64,000 nucleotides of DNA from Xenopus tropicalis (lineage: Eukaryota; Chordata; Amphibia; Anura; Pipidae): positions 146,074,243 through 146,138,242 of the forward strand of contig NC_030679.2 in assembly GCF_000004195.4 (NCBI RefSeq), in the 5' to 3' direction. The translations under genes and the position numbers were made by a program. The notes beneath the pieces are model-generated. The model was not told the DNA's origin, made no database searches, and was given only the letters and a program-made list of their open reading frames with translations. This document shows positions 48,848-59,711 of this stretch, in pieces (position 1 is the stretch's first letter; each line of letters opens with the position of its first letter).

Positions 48848-51800
48848 ATGCAAGTGGGATATACAGTGGGTTGGTTTCTCTTCTCTACAGCATGGACTCT
48901 CTTTGTGTTGGCTATAGATGTGTGCGCCTATATGGCCTCCAATACAAGCTGTAGCCTACTCACTGACTCTAGCACTGGGAATCTTTGGCGCCCCGGAGAT
49001 ATTGTTATAGGGGGGACTTTTACAATTCACTTGGACAGAGTTTACAATCACTTCAGTTTCACAAGTAAACCTGGTGAGCTGCAATGTCAGAGGTAAGTAG
49101 AACTTCTATTTTACCATCTTCTATTGGCATCTACATGTATTGACAGAGTAATTCAAAGATAATTGAAATGTAAGGATATATGAATAACCCTTCAGGGGTC
49201 CTCAACCTTTCTTACTCGTGAGCCACAGTCAAACGTATAGACTTGGAGAGCAACACAAGCGCCATAAGTGTTCATGGAGGTGCCAAATAAGGGCTGTGAT
49301 TGGCTATTAGGCAGCCTCTATGCACCCTATCAGCTTACAGGGGCTTTATTTGGTAGGAAATCTTGTTTATATTTAACCAAAACTTGCCCCCAAGTCAGGA
49401 ATTCAAAAATAATTCCCTGGTTTGGGGGCACCGAGAGCAACATTCAAGGGGTTGGGGAGCGACATGTTAGGGATCACTGCCTTATATAGTACTTTAACAG
49501 TACTAGTAAACAATCAAGTGACGCTTTTATGCGGCAAATATATCAAAATTAGCTAGTGTACTGTTTTTCTTTGAAATATTTAAAAACATATACCCCACTG
49601 ATGCCTCATTTAATGTAATTTTATTGGTATTTATTTTGATTATTGAAACTTAGCAGTAGTGGCTAGCCCCTAACCCCTAGGCTTATACTCGAGTCAATAA
49701 GTTTTTCCAATTTCCTTAGGTAAAGTTAGGTACCTCGGCTTATATTCGGATCGGCTTATACTCGAGTATATACGGTAAGTGCCGAGGGGGGCAGCATTGC
49801 AGGAGCCACCTCAGGGCAGCTCCTGCAAAAAAAAACATGGCAACTTACACCGAAAATTGCACTTTGCACTTGCTTGTAAATGAACCCAAAAATATGATGG
49901 TGAAGAGGATTATCTAATGAAACATAAAAAAGAGGTTACAAACTTGAATTTACTTCTCAATAATAATTTGTTTATCACGCAAGGTTTTCTACTGAACATT
50001 ACCAAAGCATGCAGGCACTAATATTCGCTGTTGACGAGATTAATGCAGATCCTGAACTCCTTCCCAATATTACATTGGGCTTCCAGATATTTGATACCTG
50101 CAATACCTTACGACCGTCGGCACAAGGGACTCTTTCAATGTTATCAGGAGGAACAGAAATTACCCCAAACTATCACTGTTCCAAAGGGACTCGTCTTGCT
50201 GGGGTCGTTGGCGACTCTGGGTCCACCAGATCCATTCTTATGGCTCAAATCTTGGGACTATACAGATACCCACAGGTAAAAATAATATTAAACAATGGCA
50301 TCATCTGTCTGTTTCCAAATTTCCAAATCTTTACATTCATAAAATTTGTATTTTTTTTAAGGTGAGTTATTTTGCCACCAATCCGTCTCTCAGCAATCGT
50401 GATCTATTTCCTTCCTTTTTCCGTACCATCCCTAGTGATGATTTTCAAATGAGAGGTCTGGCCCATCTGGTCTTATATTATGGTTGGACTTGGGTTGGTC
50501 TACTGGCTAACGATAATGACTATGGCCAGTTCGGACTTCAAATGGTAAAACAGGAGATTAATAATGGTGGAGCCTGTGTGGCCTTCTCTGAAAATATCAT
50601 GACTCAACAACCTGATAGAAATGCTCCTCATCTTGTTCAAGTTATAAGAGACTCTATGGCGAAGGTGGTGGTGGTGATAACCTCCGATTCTGACTTTGTG
50701 TTTGTGGTGGAAGAGCTGCTGAAACAGAACGTGACTGGAAAAATCTGGATTGCCAGTGAATCTTGGGCAACTTCGGTTTTACTCCGTGATAAGAGATTCC
50801 AGATGATTCTGATGGGCACCATAGGTTTTGCCATTCGTGGTGGCAAAATGCCAGAGTTTACCGATTACTTTAGCCGCCTCGACATCTCAAAACATTTTTC
50901 TGATTTGTTCATGAAGGAATTTTGGGAGGAAGCTTTCTCTTGTAAGTGGCATAATATGAAAATGGCAGGCAACGTCACAACGAATGAATGCACTGGAAAT
51001 GAAAAACTAGAGGCCGTCTACGGCGAAGATTATTATCGATTACCTCTCAATGTCTACACCGCCGTTTATGCCATAGCACGGGCCTTCCATGATTTTCTTT
51101 ATTGCAAACCCAGAACTGGACTGTTCATATATGGAAAATGTCCGAATTTCTCTTCATTTCAGCCTTGGCATGTAAGACAATAGTTTTCTTACCCAGTTTT
51201 ACATCATTAGACTCCTTTGTTATCTTCAGATTTGTATTAATGTAATGTCTGTTAACTTTCCAGATCCTCCATTATATCAAACATGTTAACTTTAGGACAA
51301 ATGACGGGGGTCAAGTCTTCTTTGATGCAAACGGGAACCCTCCAGCTGTCTATGACATTGTGAACTGGCATGTGAATGCCGAGGGTACATTGGAACAGGT
51401 TACAGTTGGAAGTTATGACCTGAGTGCTACTGATATGAACATCCTGAACGTAGATAAAGGTAGACTTGTGTGGCCCAACTATAGCACTGAGGTATGGCAA
51501 GAAGTTTAAACATTTTCATGGTCAAATTAAGTACAAACAGTGAAGTTGCCTTCATGAATTCTCTTGACTTTAATGCTTTCTTTTCTCGAAAATATTCATT
51601 GTAAAGTAAATTGTAGAGCGAAAAGAGAAATGGATCTACATAGTTCATTCTTTTGGCTATTGTTATCGTGACAGACTACTGTGTATTTTATGTGCTATCA
51701 TATTGCATTAACTTTATCCTCAACCAGAGCTGTATTTGTTTCCCAAAACAAAATCCAAAAATAAATCCATAGCTTCCATTGCCCTTCAATAGTGATGAGC

Positions 51801-54800
51801 AATACAACTGGGCAGAATGGGCAGACGGGTCACTGCAATGAGCATTAAGGACAAAGTTGATCCAGGAATTAGCCCAAATGCACTCTTATTGGTCATCCCC
51901 CAGAACATTTTTTCATGCTTGCGTTGATTCCCAACATTTTTTACATATAAATGTTGCTCACGGGTAAAAAAAAGTTGGGAACACCTGGTTTAGACGATAC
52001 CTACCTAACTGCTAGGGAGGATGGCAAAAACAGTGCTTCCTCACTCCAAGGGGCAGATTTATCCAAAGGTGAGGTTAGAGCTCACCAGAGAAAAATTCAA
52101 CCACTTTCTATTCATTCCTATAGAATTTTTAGTAGTGTGGGTGAGAGTTAGAGTTCATCATTTGATGAATACACTTAAAAAAATCCCAGAGAAATGAATA
52201 GAAAGCAGTTGAATATTTCTTTGGTGAGCTCTAACCTCACCTTTGGATAAATCTGCCCCTAGAGTGCATTTGGGCTAATCCCTGGATCCACTTTGTCCTT
52301 AATGCTCATTGCAGTGATCCAGCTGCCCAGTCTGCCCCTTGGAGTGGGGAAGTACTGTTTTTGCCATCTTCCAGGTCAGCTAGCAGTTAGGTAGGTATCG
52401 TCTAAACCAGGCGCCCCCAACTTTTCTTTACCCGTGAGCAACTCTTATTTTTCATCTGTCTATACATCTGAGGAGCCAGATAATGAAGGCTTCCCTTTTA
52501 ATATACCCAGTGCTAGTAATTTAGCTACTGACGCGTGGGTCACTCGGGGGGGAATTCAAAAGAGACTTGAACATGTAAAGGTAAACAAAGGTCCAGGACC
52601 GGATGGGATTCATCCCAGGGTATTAAATGAGCTGAGCGCTGTGATTGCCAAACCTCTTCACATAATTTTTCAGGATTCGTTGAGGTTTGGCATGGTGCCG
52701 AGAGACTGGCGGATTGCTAATGTGGTGCCGTTATTTAAAAAGGGATCTCGTTCTCAGCCTGAAAACTATAGGCCTGTTAGTCTGACATCAGTAGTAGGAA
52801 AGCTTCTGGAAGGGGTAATAAGGGATAGGATAGTTGAATACATTGCAGTTCACAATACTATTAGTTTGTGCCAGCATGGTTTTATGTGTAACAGATCTTG
52901 CCAGACTAATTTAGTTGCCTTTTATGAGGAGGTGAGTAGGAACCTCGATGCTGGAATGGCAGTTGATGTCATCTACTTAGATTTTGCTAAAGCGTTTGAT
53001 ACAGTACCTCACAGAAGGTTAATGATCAAATTGAGGAATATTGGCCTAGAACATAATATTTGTAATTGGATAGAGAACTGGCTGAAGGATAGAGTACACA
53101 GAGTGGGGTAAATGGAACATTTTCTAATTGGGCCAGTGTGGTTAGTGGGTACCGCAGGGGTCAGTCCTTGGTCCTTTGCTTTTTAACTAGTTTATTAATG
53201 ACCTGGAGGTGGGCATAGACAGTACTGTTTCTATTTTTGCTGATGACACAAAATTGTGCAAAACTATAAGTTCCATGCAGGATGCTGCCGCTTTGCAGAG
53301 CGATTTGACAAAATTATAAAACTGGGCAGCAAACTGGGAAATGAGGTTCAGTGTTGATAAGTGCAAAGTTATGCATTTTGGTAGGAATAATATAAACGCG
53401 AACTATCTACTGAATGGGAGTGTGTTGGGGGCATCCTTAATGGAGAAGGATCTAGGGGTTTTTGTAGATAACAAGTTGTCTAATTCCAGGCAGTGTCATT
53501 CTGTGGCTACTAAAGCAAATAAAGTGCTGTCTTGTATAAAAAGGGCATTGACTCAAGGGATGAGAACATAATTTTGCCGCTTTATAGGTCCCTGGTAAGG
53601 CCTCACCTTGAGTATGGGGGGCAGTTTTGGGCTCCAGTCCTTAAGAAGGATATTAATGAGCTGGAGAGAGTGCAGAGACTGCAACTAAACTGGTAAAGGG
53701 GATGGAAGGGTTAAACTATGAGGTTAGACTGTCAGGGTTGGGGTTGTTTTCTCTGGAAAAGAGGCGCTTGCGAGGGGACATGATTACTCTGTACAAGTAC
53801 ATTAGAGGGGATTATAGGCAGTTGGGGGATGTTCTTTTTTCCCATAAAAACAATCAGCGCACCAGAGGTCACCCCTTTAGATTAGAGGAAAGGAGCTTCC
53901 ATTTGAAGCAGCGTAGGTGGTTTTTCACGGTGAGGGCAGTGAGGGGGTTGGGGAATGCCCTTCCTAGTGATGGGGTAATGGCAGACTCTGTTAATGCCTT
54001 TAAGAGGGGCCTGGATGAGTTTTTGAACAAGCAGAATATCCAAGGCTATTGTGATACTAATATCTACAGTTAATATTACTGGTTGTATATATATAGTTTA
54101 TGTATGTGAGTGTATAGATTGGTAGGAGTGGGTTAGGTGTGCTGGGTTTACTCGGATGGGTTGAACTTGATGGACAATGGTCTTTTTTCAACCCCATGTA
54201 ACTATGTAACTATGTAACTATGTAACATTTATATGTAAAAAATGTTGGGAAGCAACGCAAGCATGAAAAAAATTCCTAGGGGATGACCAATAGGGCTGTG
54301 ATTGGTTATTTGATAGCCCAATGATGACTGGTAGACTACAAGAGGCTCTGCTTGATAGTACACATGGACTTTATGCCTCCAAATCTTGTCTTCAAAAATG
54401 AAAACCTGTTTTGAGACCATTGGGAGCAACATCAGAGGGGTTAGTGAGCAACATGTTGCCCCCGAGCCACTGGTTGGGGATCACTGCTCTAGACATATAA
54501 AAAGGTTAAACCCATTGGACATGTGGCCTTTTCTTAAAACTAAACTACTATGTTACTTGGTTACTATTTTAAAACAAACAATAAGCCCTTAGTTTGGGGG
54601 TCCCCGACCTTTCTTACTCGTGAGCCACAGTCAAATGTAAAAAGACTTGGGGAGCAACGCAAGTACTATAAAAGTTCATGGAGGAGCCAAATAAGGGCTG
54701 TGATTAGTGATGGGCGAAAAGTTTCGCCATGCATGGATTCGCGGCGAATTTCTGCGTTTCGCCATTGGCGGATTGTTTCGCGAAACGGATGAAAAATTTC

Positions 54801-57074
54801 GCCGCGGAAAAATTCGCCGCACGTCCAAAAATTGTCGCCGGCGTCAAAAAAGAATAGTCGCGGGCGACAAAATAATAGCCACGGGCGACGAAACAATAGC
54901 GCGCGACAAAATAATAGCCACGGGCGACGAAACAAGAGCCGCGGGACGAAACAAGAGCCGCGCGCGACGAAACAATAGCCGCGCACGACGAAACAATAGC
55001 CGTGCGACAAAATAATAGCTGCGGGCAACGAAATAATAGCCGCGCGACAAAACAATAGCCGCGGGCGACGAAACAAGAGCCGTGCGACGAAACAAGAGCC
55101 GCGGGCGACAAAACAAGAGCCACGCGCAACGAAATAATAGCCGCGCGACAAAACAATAGCCACGGACGACGAAACAAGAGCCACGCGACGAAACAATAGC
55201 CGCGGGCGACGAAACAAGAGCCGCGGGCGACGAAACAAGAGCCGCGCGCGACGAAACAAGAGCCGCGCGCGACGAAACAAGAGCCGCGGGCGACGAAACA
55301 AGAGCCGCGCGCGACGAAACAAGAGCCGCGGGCGACGAAACAAGAGCCGCGCGCAACGAAATAATAGCCGCGCGACAAAACAATAGCCGCGGGAGACGAA
55401 ACAATAGCCGTGCGACAAAATAAAAGCCGCGGGCGACAATTTTTTTTGTCGCACGACATTTTCGCCGTTTCGCTAATTTTTCGCCGTTTCGCGGATCTTT
55501 TCAAAGATTCGCAAATTTTTTGGCGAAGCGAAACGGAACAGATTCGCTCATCACTAGCTGTGATTGGCTATTAGGAGCCTCTATGCACCCTATCAGCTTA
55601 CAGGGGCTTTATTTGGTAGGAAATCTAGTTTTTATTCAACCAAAACTTGCCCCCAAGTCAAGGATTCAAAAATAACTCCCTGGTTTGGGGGCACTGAGAG
55701 CAACATCCAAGGGGTTGGAGAGCAACATGTTGCCCTGAGCCACTGGTTGGGGATCACTGCCTTAGTTATTTACAGTAGAAATACACTTTTAGTAAAAGAT
55801 CAATTTTATTTGCCTCATGCTGAACTTGGGTTTATATTATCTCTTCCTTCATGTCAAGGGCATTGCAGGTCAATGTGATCTTTACACATAATAAATTATG
55901 CTTTATAATGATGATCATTTTTAATATCCGCCCATGTAATCCTTTTGTAATTATTCAAAAGGTTCCTCTATCCAAGTGCAGCCCAAGCTGCTCCTCAGGA
56001 TTTAGGAAGGTGATTGTACCAGGAAAGCCCCCGTTTTGCTATGAGTGTGCCCGGTGTCCCCAGGGGCAAATTTCAAATCAAACAGGTAATGGCATAAATA
56101 ATGTTTCTGTTGCTGAATAACATCACTTATATAAAAAAAGCTGATATAAATGTTGCTTTCCAGATGCTGCGGAATGTCATCCATGTTCCTGGGACACGTG
56201 GCCCAATCTACAGCAGGACAGATTCCTACCAAGACCTACAGAGTTTCTTGCCTATGAAGAACCTTTAGGTTACAGCTTAGCAGCCATTGCCATATTCTCT
56301 TCTCTGTTCCCACTTATTATTTTGGGAGTTTTTATATATTATAAAAAAACACCAGTTGTCCGAGCCAACAACTACTCCCTTAGCTGCCTTCTCCTGCTTT
56401 CCCTGTTCTTCTGTTTCCTTTGCTCTTTAGGGTTCATTGGTTACCCACAACCTGAAAAGTGCCTTCTGCGCCAGGTGGCATTTGGGATGGTTTTTGCCCT
56501 CTGCATCTCCTGTGTTCTGGCCAAAACCATCACTGTTGTCATTGCCTTTAATGCAACCAAACCCGGCAGCAGGTTAAGAAAGTGGACAGGGGTGAAGGTG
56601 CCCTACTGTATCATTGGATTTTGTTCCTCTAGTCAGTCATGTATGAGCATCACACGACTGATCTTCTCTCATCCATTTGCTAAACTTGACACAAGCACAA
56701 AACCTGGAGTCATTATTATTTACTGCACTGAAGGATCTCCCATTGCTTTCTGGTGCATGCTGGGATACCTTGGCCTCTTGGCCTCCATCAGTTTCATTGT
56801 CGCCTTCCTGGCCAGACGCCTCCCTGACAGTTTCAATGAAGCCAAATTGATCACATTCAGTATGTTGGCTTTCCTCAGTGTGTGGGTGTCCTTTATCCCA
56901 GCCTATCTCAGTGCCCGGGGCATGTATACTGTGGCAATGGAGGTCTTTGCCATCCTGTCTTCCAGTTGGGCGGTGGTGGGCTGTATCTTTGTGCCAAAAT
57001 GTTACATTGTATTGTTCAGACCAAACATGAACACGAGAGAGCAATTTAAGATTAAAATGAAATTTCCAGTTTGA
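48848..57074 (+). CDS. Complete V2R-type family C GPCR with two linker cysteines lost (receptor F, 869 aa)
   Basis: Exons: 48848-49092, 49984-50275, 50362-51171, 51264-51491, 55962-56085, 56164-57074; joined frame 870 codons including the stop. The ATG at 48848 is the first after the TATA box in a frame with a signal peptide. Venus-flytrap to 525 (GDSGSTRS, DNDYG instead of DDDYG, WIASESW), linker to about 588, seven helices from about 601. Oddities: two of the nine linker cysteines are phenylalanine (residue 550, codon 56034-56036; residue 587, codon 56223-56225), and the TM4-ECL2 block differs (ITRLIFSHPF, then YCTEGS for NCNEGS). Exon 3 is four codons shorter than in B, C and E. Intron 4 (4.5 kb) holds a CR1 remnant and nested hAT elements. 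AATAAA signals lie at about 57426-57446. The frame is intact, but folding may be altered. Confidence 0.88.
49190..49478. mobile_element. hAT-like element (CAGTGATCCCCAACC family) in intron 1 of receptor F
   Basis: CAGGGGTCCTCAACCTTTCT at the left and TTAGGGATCACTG at the right. The body matches 28840 and 54595. No clear target duplication is visible. Confidence 0.7.
51814..52442. repeat. Complex inverted duplication of hAT end, flank and MITE
   Basis: GGTTTAGACGATACCTACCT (51989 on) is repeated inverted at about 52390-52409. CACTGCAATGAGCATTAAGG (51832 on) is repeated inverted at about 52296-52315. At the centre is a palindromic element with ends GGGGCAGATTTATCCAAAGG (52050) and CCTTTGGATAAATCTGCCCC (52240-52259). 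Both outer arms run into ends of CAGTGATCCCCAACC-family elements (51890-51978 reverse, 52411 on forward). Confidence 0.7.
52443..54226 (+). mobile_element. CR1-type LINE, 5' truncated, inactive
   Basis: The frame 52434-53111 holds reverse transcriptase motifs (KGPGPDGIHPRVLNE, PENYRPVSLTS, VIYLDFAKAFDTVPHRRL). After stops and shifts come the catalytic-box remnant FADDTKLCK (about 53237-53265), CKVMHFGRNN and [13 protein letters not shown] sequence. The 3' end is TTTTTTCAACCCCATGTAAC with TATGTAAC repeats. It is inserted inside a hAT-like element, between GTGAGCAAC and ATTTATATGTAAAAAATG, and is inactive because of several frameshifts. Confidence 0.85.
54227..54488. mobile_element. Right part of a hAT-like element split by the CR1
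   Basis: The sequence continues the element begun at 52411 and ends in CCACTGGTTGGGGATCACTG (54469-54488), the family's right end. Confidence 0.7.
54595..55759. mobile_element. hAT-like element (CAGTGATCCCCAACC family) with a nested MITE
   Basis: The left end TGGGGGTCCCCGACC and right end GGTTGGGGATCACTG carry a perfect 8-bp target duplication CCTTAGTT (54587-54594, 55760-55767). It is interrupted by the MITE at 54705-55556. Confidence 0.8.
54705..55556. mobile_element. hAT-like MITE with a GAAACAAGAGCCGCGGGCGAC tandem core
   Basis: TAGTGATGGGCGAAAA at the left and ATTCGCTCATCACTA at the right, perfect target duplication GCTGTGAT (54697-54704, 55557-55564). From about 54850 to 55440 it is a GC- and CpG-rich array of about 20-bp units alternating ACGAAACAAGAGCCGCGGGCG and ACAAAACAATAGCCGCGCG. 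This produces minus-strand frames of over 180 residues on a CFVARG pattern that are not proteins. Confidence 0.85.
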
Positions 57075-57879
57075 TGGATGCTTTCAAAATCAATTTCCCA
57101 TTTGGTATTTCAAGCAACTAAGAACTTTAGAAGGCAATTTTACTTAAAGAATGAACTTTTTCTATAATGTTGATGGTAGTATTATACGACAATGAAGAAG
57201 CTCCATCAGATTTTAACACTGAACCTTGTAAACAACTGTTGTGGTTACGTGTGCTATCTAGGACAAATCTCTATTGTAACCCTATATTTAGGTTGTATTG
57301 TATTTAGTCAAATTTCATAGTGTTGGATCATATAAGAAAGTGTTTTTGGCACCAAAATCGGATCAGGTTGAAAAGTAGCATTGCATGGGCCTGAGGTTTT
57401 GCATCCTCATGCTGCCATTTTGGAAAATAAATCAATAAAATAAATATAATTGAATAGTTGTGGTGTATTACCTTAACATTTTTTTAGTTGATTTCATGGC
57501 ACATAGAAGTGACATTTTGGATTTGATGACATTGTTGCATTTTACACTTTGGTTGATTTCCATTTTAATAGTCCCTGATCTGTTATTTCACCAAAGCCAC
57601 CAATTCTAAATGTAGGATCTGCACCTCTCATATAGCAATAAACACTGCCCCAGTTCATAAAGATAGTAACATGGACACAATGGAGGTCAAAATTGTCCCG
57701 GATCTATGTTAAAATGATGTCTTTGTGGGATTCTTTAGGCCCAAGTTGGCTGTGCCTTTTGGTGGAGCATCTTCTGGATTGTGGTATCTCCACTTGTGAG
57801 CGATTCATCATAAGAGACTGAAGGATACAATAGGGATTGTTGAAAATAAAAAATAAGCAAAAATACTGGCAAACAGGGC
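57075..57879. other. 3' flank of receptor F, nothing else recognised
   Basis: It contains the AATAAA cluster (57426-57446) that may end the receptor F transcript. No other gene or repeat border was seen. Confidence 0.5.
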
Positions 57880-57958
57880 TGTTTCAGTGGGATAAACCTC
57901 GCTATTTTATTGGGTGAAACCATGTAACGTTTCTGGCCACGCCCCTTTGTCAGACATA

Positions 57959-58310
57959 GGGGCCGATTCATTAAAACACGAGTTCGAATCCTGAATGGGA
58001 AAAATTCAGATTGGAAATGAAAATTTCTAAAGATCACAAATATCACGAAAATGCTTACAAAAAAAAACGTATTAGTCATGATAACATCGTATTGGCGATC
58101 CGAAAGTCACAAAATTTTCATATCAAATGATTGTAAACAGTGGCAGAGCCTTTCTAAATTGTTTGCGCAAGCGCACGAAAAAGTCACGCGGGCACTCGAA
58201 AAATCGCTTGGGCGTTCGAAAAAGTCACATGGGCGCGAACAAATTGGCGAAAATACGGTCGGGTCGTTCAGATGAACGCTCCGAGCGTTTGTGTCTTGAT
58301 AAATCTCCCC
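57959..58310. mobile_element. GGGGCCGATTCATTAAA MITE inserted in the end of another MITE
   Basis: GGGGCCGATTCATTAAAACA at the left, CTTGATAAATCTCCCCC at the right. It is flanked by TA and splits the first TA of the neighbouring TAGTG terminus from its target duplication. Confidence 0.6.
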
Positions 58311-58312
58311 CA

Positions 58313-58628
58313 TAGTGTTGAGCACATTTTTTTTGACAGGCATGGATTCGCAGTGAATATCTGCATTTCGGCATTGGCGAATTGTTTCACGAAACAGGGG
58401 CACGGTCGCATCAAAAAAAAGGGCACGGTCACGTCAAAATTGGGTGTGGTCACGTAAAAAGCATTGGCAACAAAAAAGTTAGACGCGGGCGACCAAAAAA
58501 TAGACGCGGGTGAAAAAAAAGACGCAGGCGACAAATGAGTTTTATGAATTTTTCGCCATTTTGCCAATCTTCTTGCCGTTTCGTGAATTTTATGGCGATG
58601 TGAAACGGGGCAGATTCGCTCATCACTA
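58313..58628. mobile_element. hAT-like MITE (TAGTGATGAGCGAA family)
   Basis: TAGTGTTGAGCACATT at the left, ATTCGCTCATCACTA at the right. The target duplication GTCAGACA lies at 57949-57956 and 58629-58636; the left copy is displaced by the element at 57959-58310. Confidence 0.75.
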
Positions 58629-58979
58629 GTCAGACATATTGCCCCAAAACGTTACATGGTTTGCACTCAATAAACTAGCCGGGTTTATCCCACTGAAACA
58701 GCACTATTGTGCCAATATTATGGCTTGTTTCGGATTACATGGGAGGGTGCCGATCCCTCATTAAATACTGAGCACCAGGCGGAATTTATGTGGCAAGGCC
58801 AGGGTGTGCTGGTGAGTGTTACAGTTCACTTGGTGAAAATACACACAGGTATAGTGAGTGTGTTAAGGCTCAAATACCTTCAAAAAAAATTGCCAAGACA
58901 AAAATGTTGGCGAGAAAAAAATGTCACTGATACAAAAAATGGCCATTGACTAATGCATTTGGAATAAAAAAAAAACATT

Positions 58980-59345
58980 GAGTGTAAAATTTGTCACATT
59001 GACTTCAACGCGTTTCGCTAATTTTTCAGCAGTTTTTGCAGATTTTTCTGCGAAGCGAAACAGATTTACTAATCACTAATCAGGATCACTATTAACTGGG
59101 GTCTCCTGCCCAAGGCTATAGTCCTATTTCTTCCCTTCTGATCATGGGCCATACTATTTATTATATACCCTCTTTGGTAGCGATGAGTGAATCTGTCCCA
59201 TTTTGCTTCGCCAAAGAATAAGCGAAACTACAGGAAAAAAATTTTGTCACGTGACTTTTTTGCTGCCCGCATCTTTTTTTTGTCGCCTGGGTCTTTTTTG
59301 CCACAACTGTGACTATTTTTGCCGCGACTATTTTGACGGGACCGC
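58980..59345. mobile_element. Two truncated TAGTGATGAGCGAA-family fragments
   Basis: The first (about 59005-59080) ends CTGCGAAGCGAAACAGATTT...CTAATCACTA. The second starts TAGCGATGAGTGAATC (59178) and is cut at about 59345 by an end of the CAGGTATAGG element family (59362-59395). Confidence 0.6.
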
Positions 59346-59540
59346 AACTTTTTTTGACTCCATAGGTTTCCGGATAACGGATCCCATATTCGTATTAGGG
59401 AAAAATCATAAAAATATAAGAAGGCTGTTATTTTTTTTCCAGAAATATGGCAACTGCTTTGGTTTCCACAGAACTCTTTTATTTCCTAGAATCTTCCGTC
59501 ATCTGGGAAAAATGTAATATAGAGAGAGGGATCCTCATCA

Positions 59541-59629
59541 TTCCCTAAGCAGTTTAGACTATTTATTATTCTTAATGTGGGGGGGGGGGGGTCCCACAGG
59601 TCTGCAGTCATTATCTGTAACATATAAAA
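59541..59629 (+). promoter_or_regulatory. Core promoter of receptor G
   Basis: TTCCCTAAGCAG (59541), TTAATG (59572-59577), a G-run (59578-59591), box GTCCCACAGGTCT (59591-59603) and TATA box TATAAAA (59623-59629), 89 bases before the chosen ATG. Confidence 0.55.
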
Positions 59630-59711
59630 CCAGTTGAGGAAATTCATTTCAGTGTAGGTGACACTCAGTATCTGTGAGAGAAAATGGCGCCCTGAGAGAA
59701 TTACTATAGAG

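Larger units (their letters stand above)
57880..58712. mobile_element. Fold-back element with hammerhead-like arms and nested insertions
   Basis: Inverted arms: CTGTTTCAGTGGGATAAACC (57880 on) at the left and GGTTTATCCCACTGAAACAG (58682-58701) at the right, each followed inwards by CCATGTAACGTTT / AAACGTTACATGG. The minus strand of the left arm reads CTGACAAAGGGGCGTGGCCAGAAAC, a degenerate hammerhead-type layout. A hAT-like MITE (58313-58628) and a TA-flanked MITE lie inside. Confidence 0.6.

Noticed and set aside
52434..54073. Reverse transcriptase gene as a host or active gene
   Set aside because: It is a 5'-truncated CR1 copy with stops and frameshifts after the palm domain, inserted within another transposon.
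54704..55504. Open frames of over 180 residues on the minus strand (CFVARG-type repeats)
   Set aside because: They are translations of a 20-bp tandem array inside a MITE with clear ends and target duplication; several frames are open at once and there is no promoter or splice context.
1589..57044. Recurrent minus-strand frame across every exon 6 ([18 protein letters not shown] type)
   Set aside because: It is the antisense shadow of the strongly conserved TM5-TM7 codons and appears in every copy only because the sense strand is conserved.
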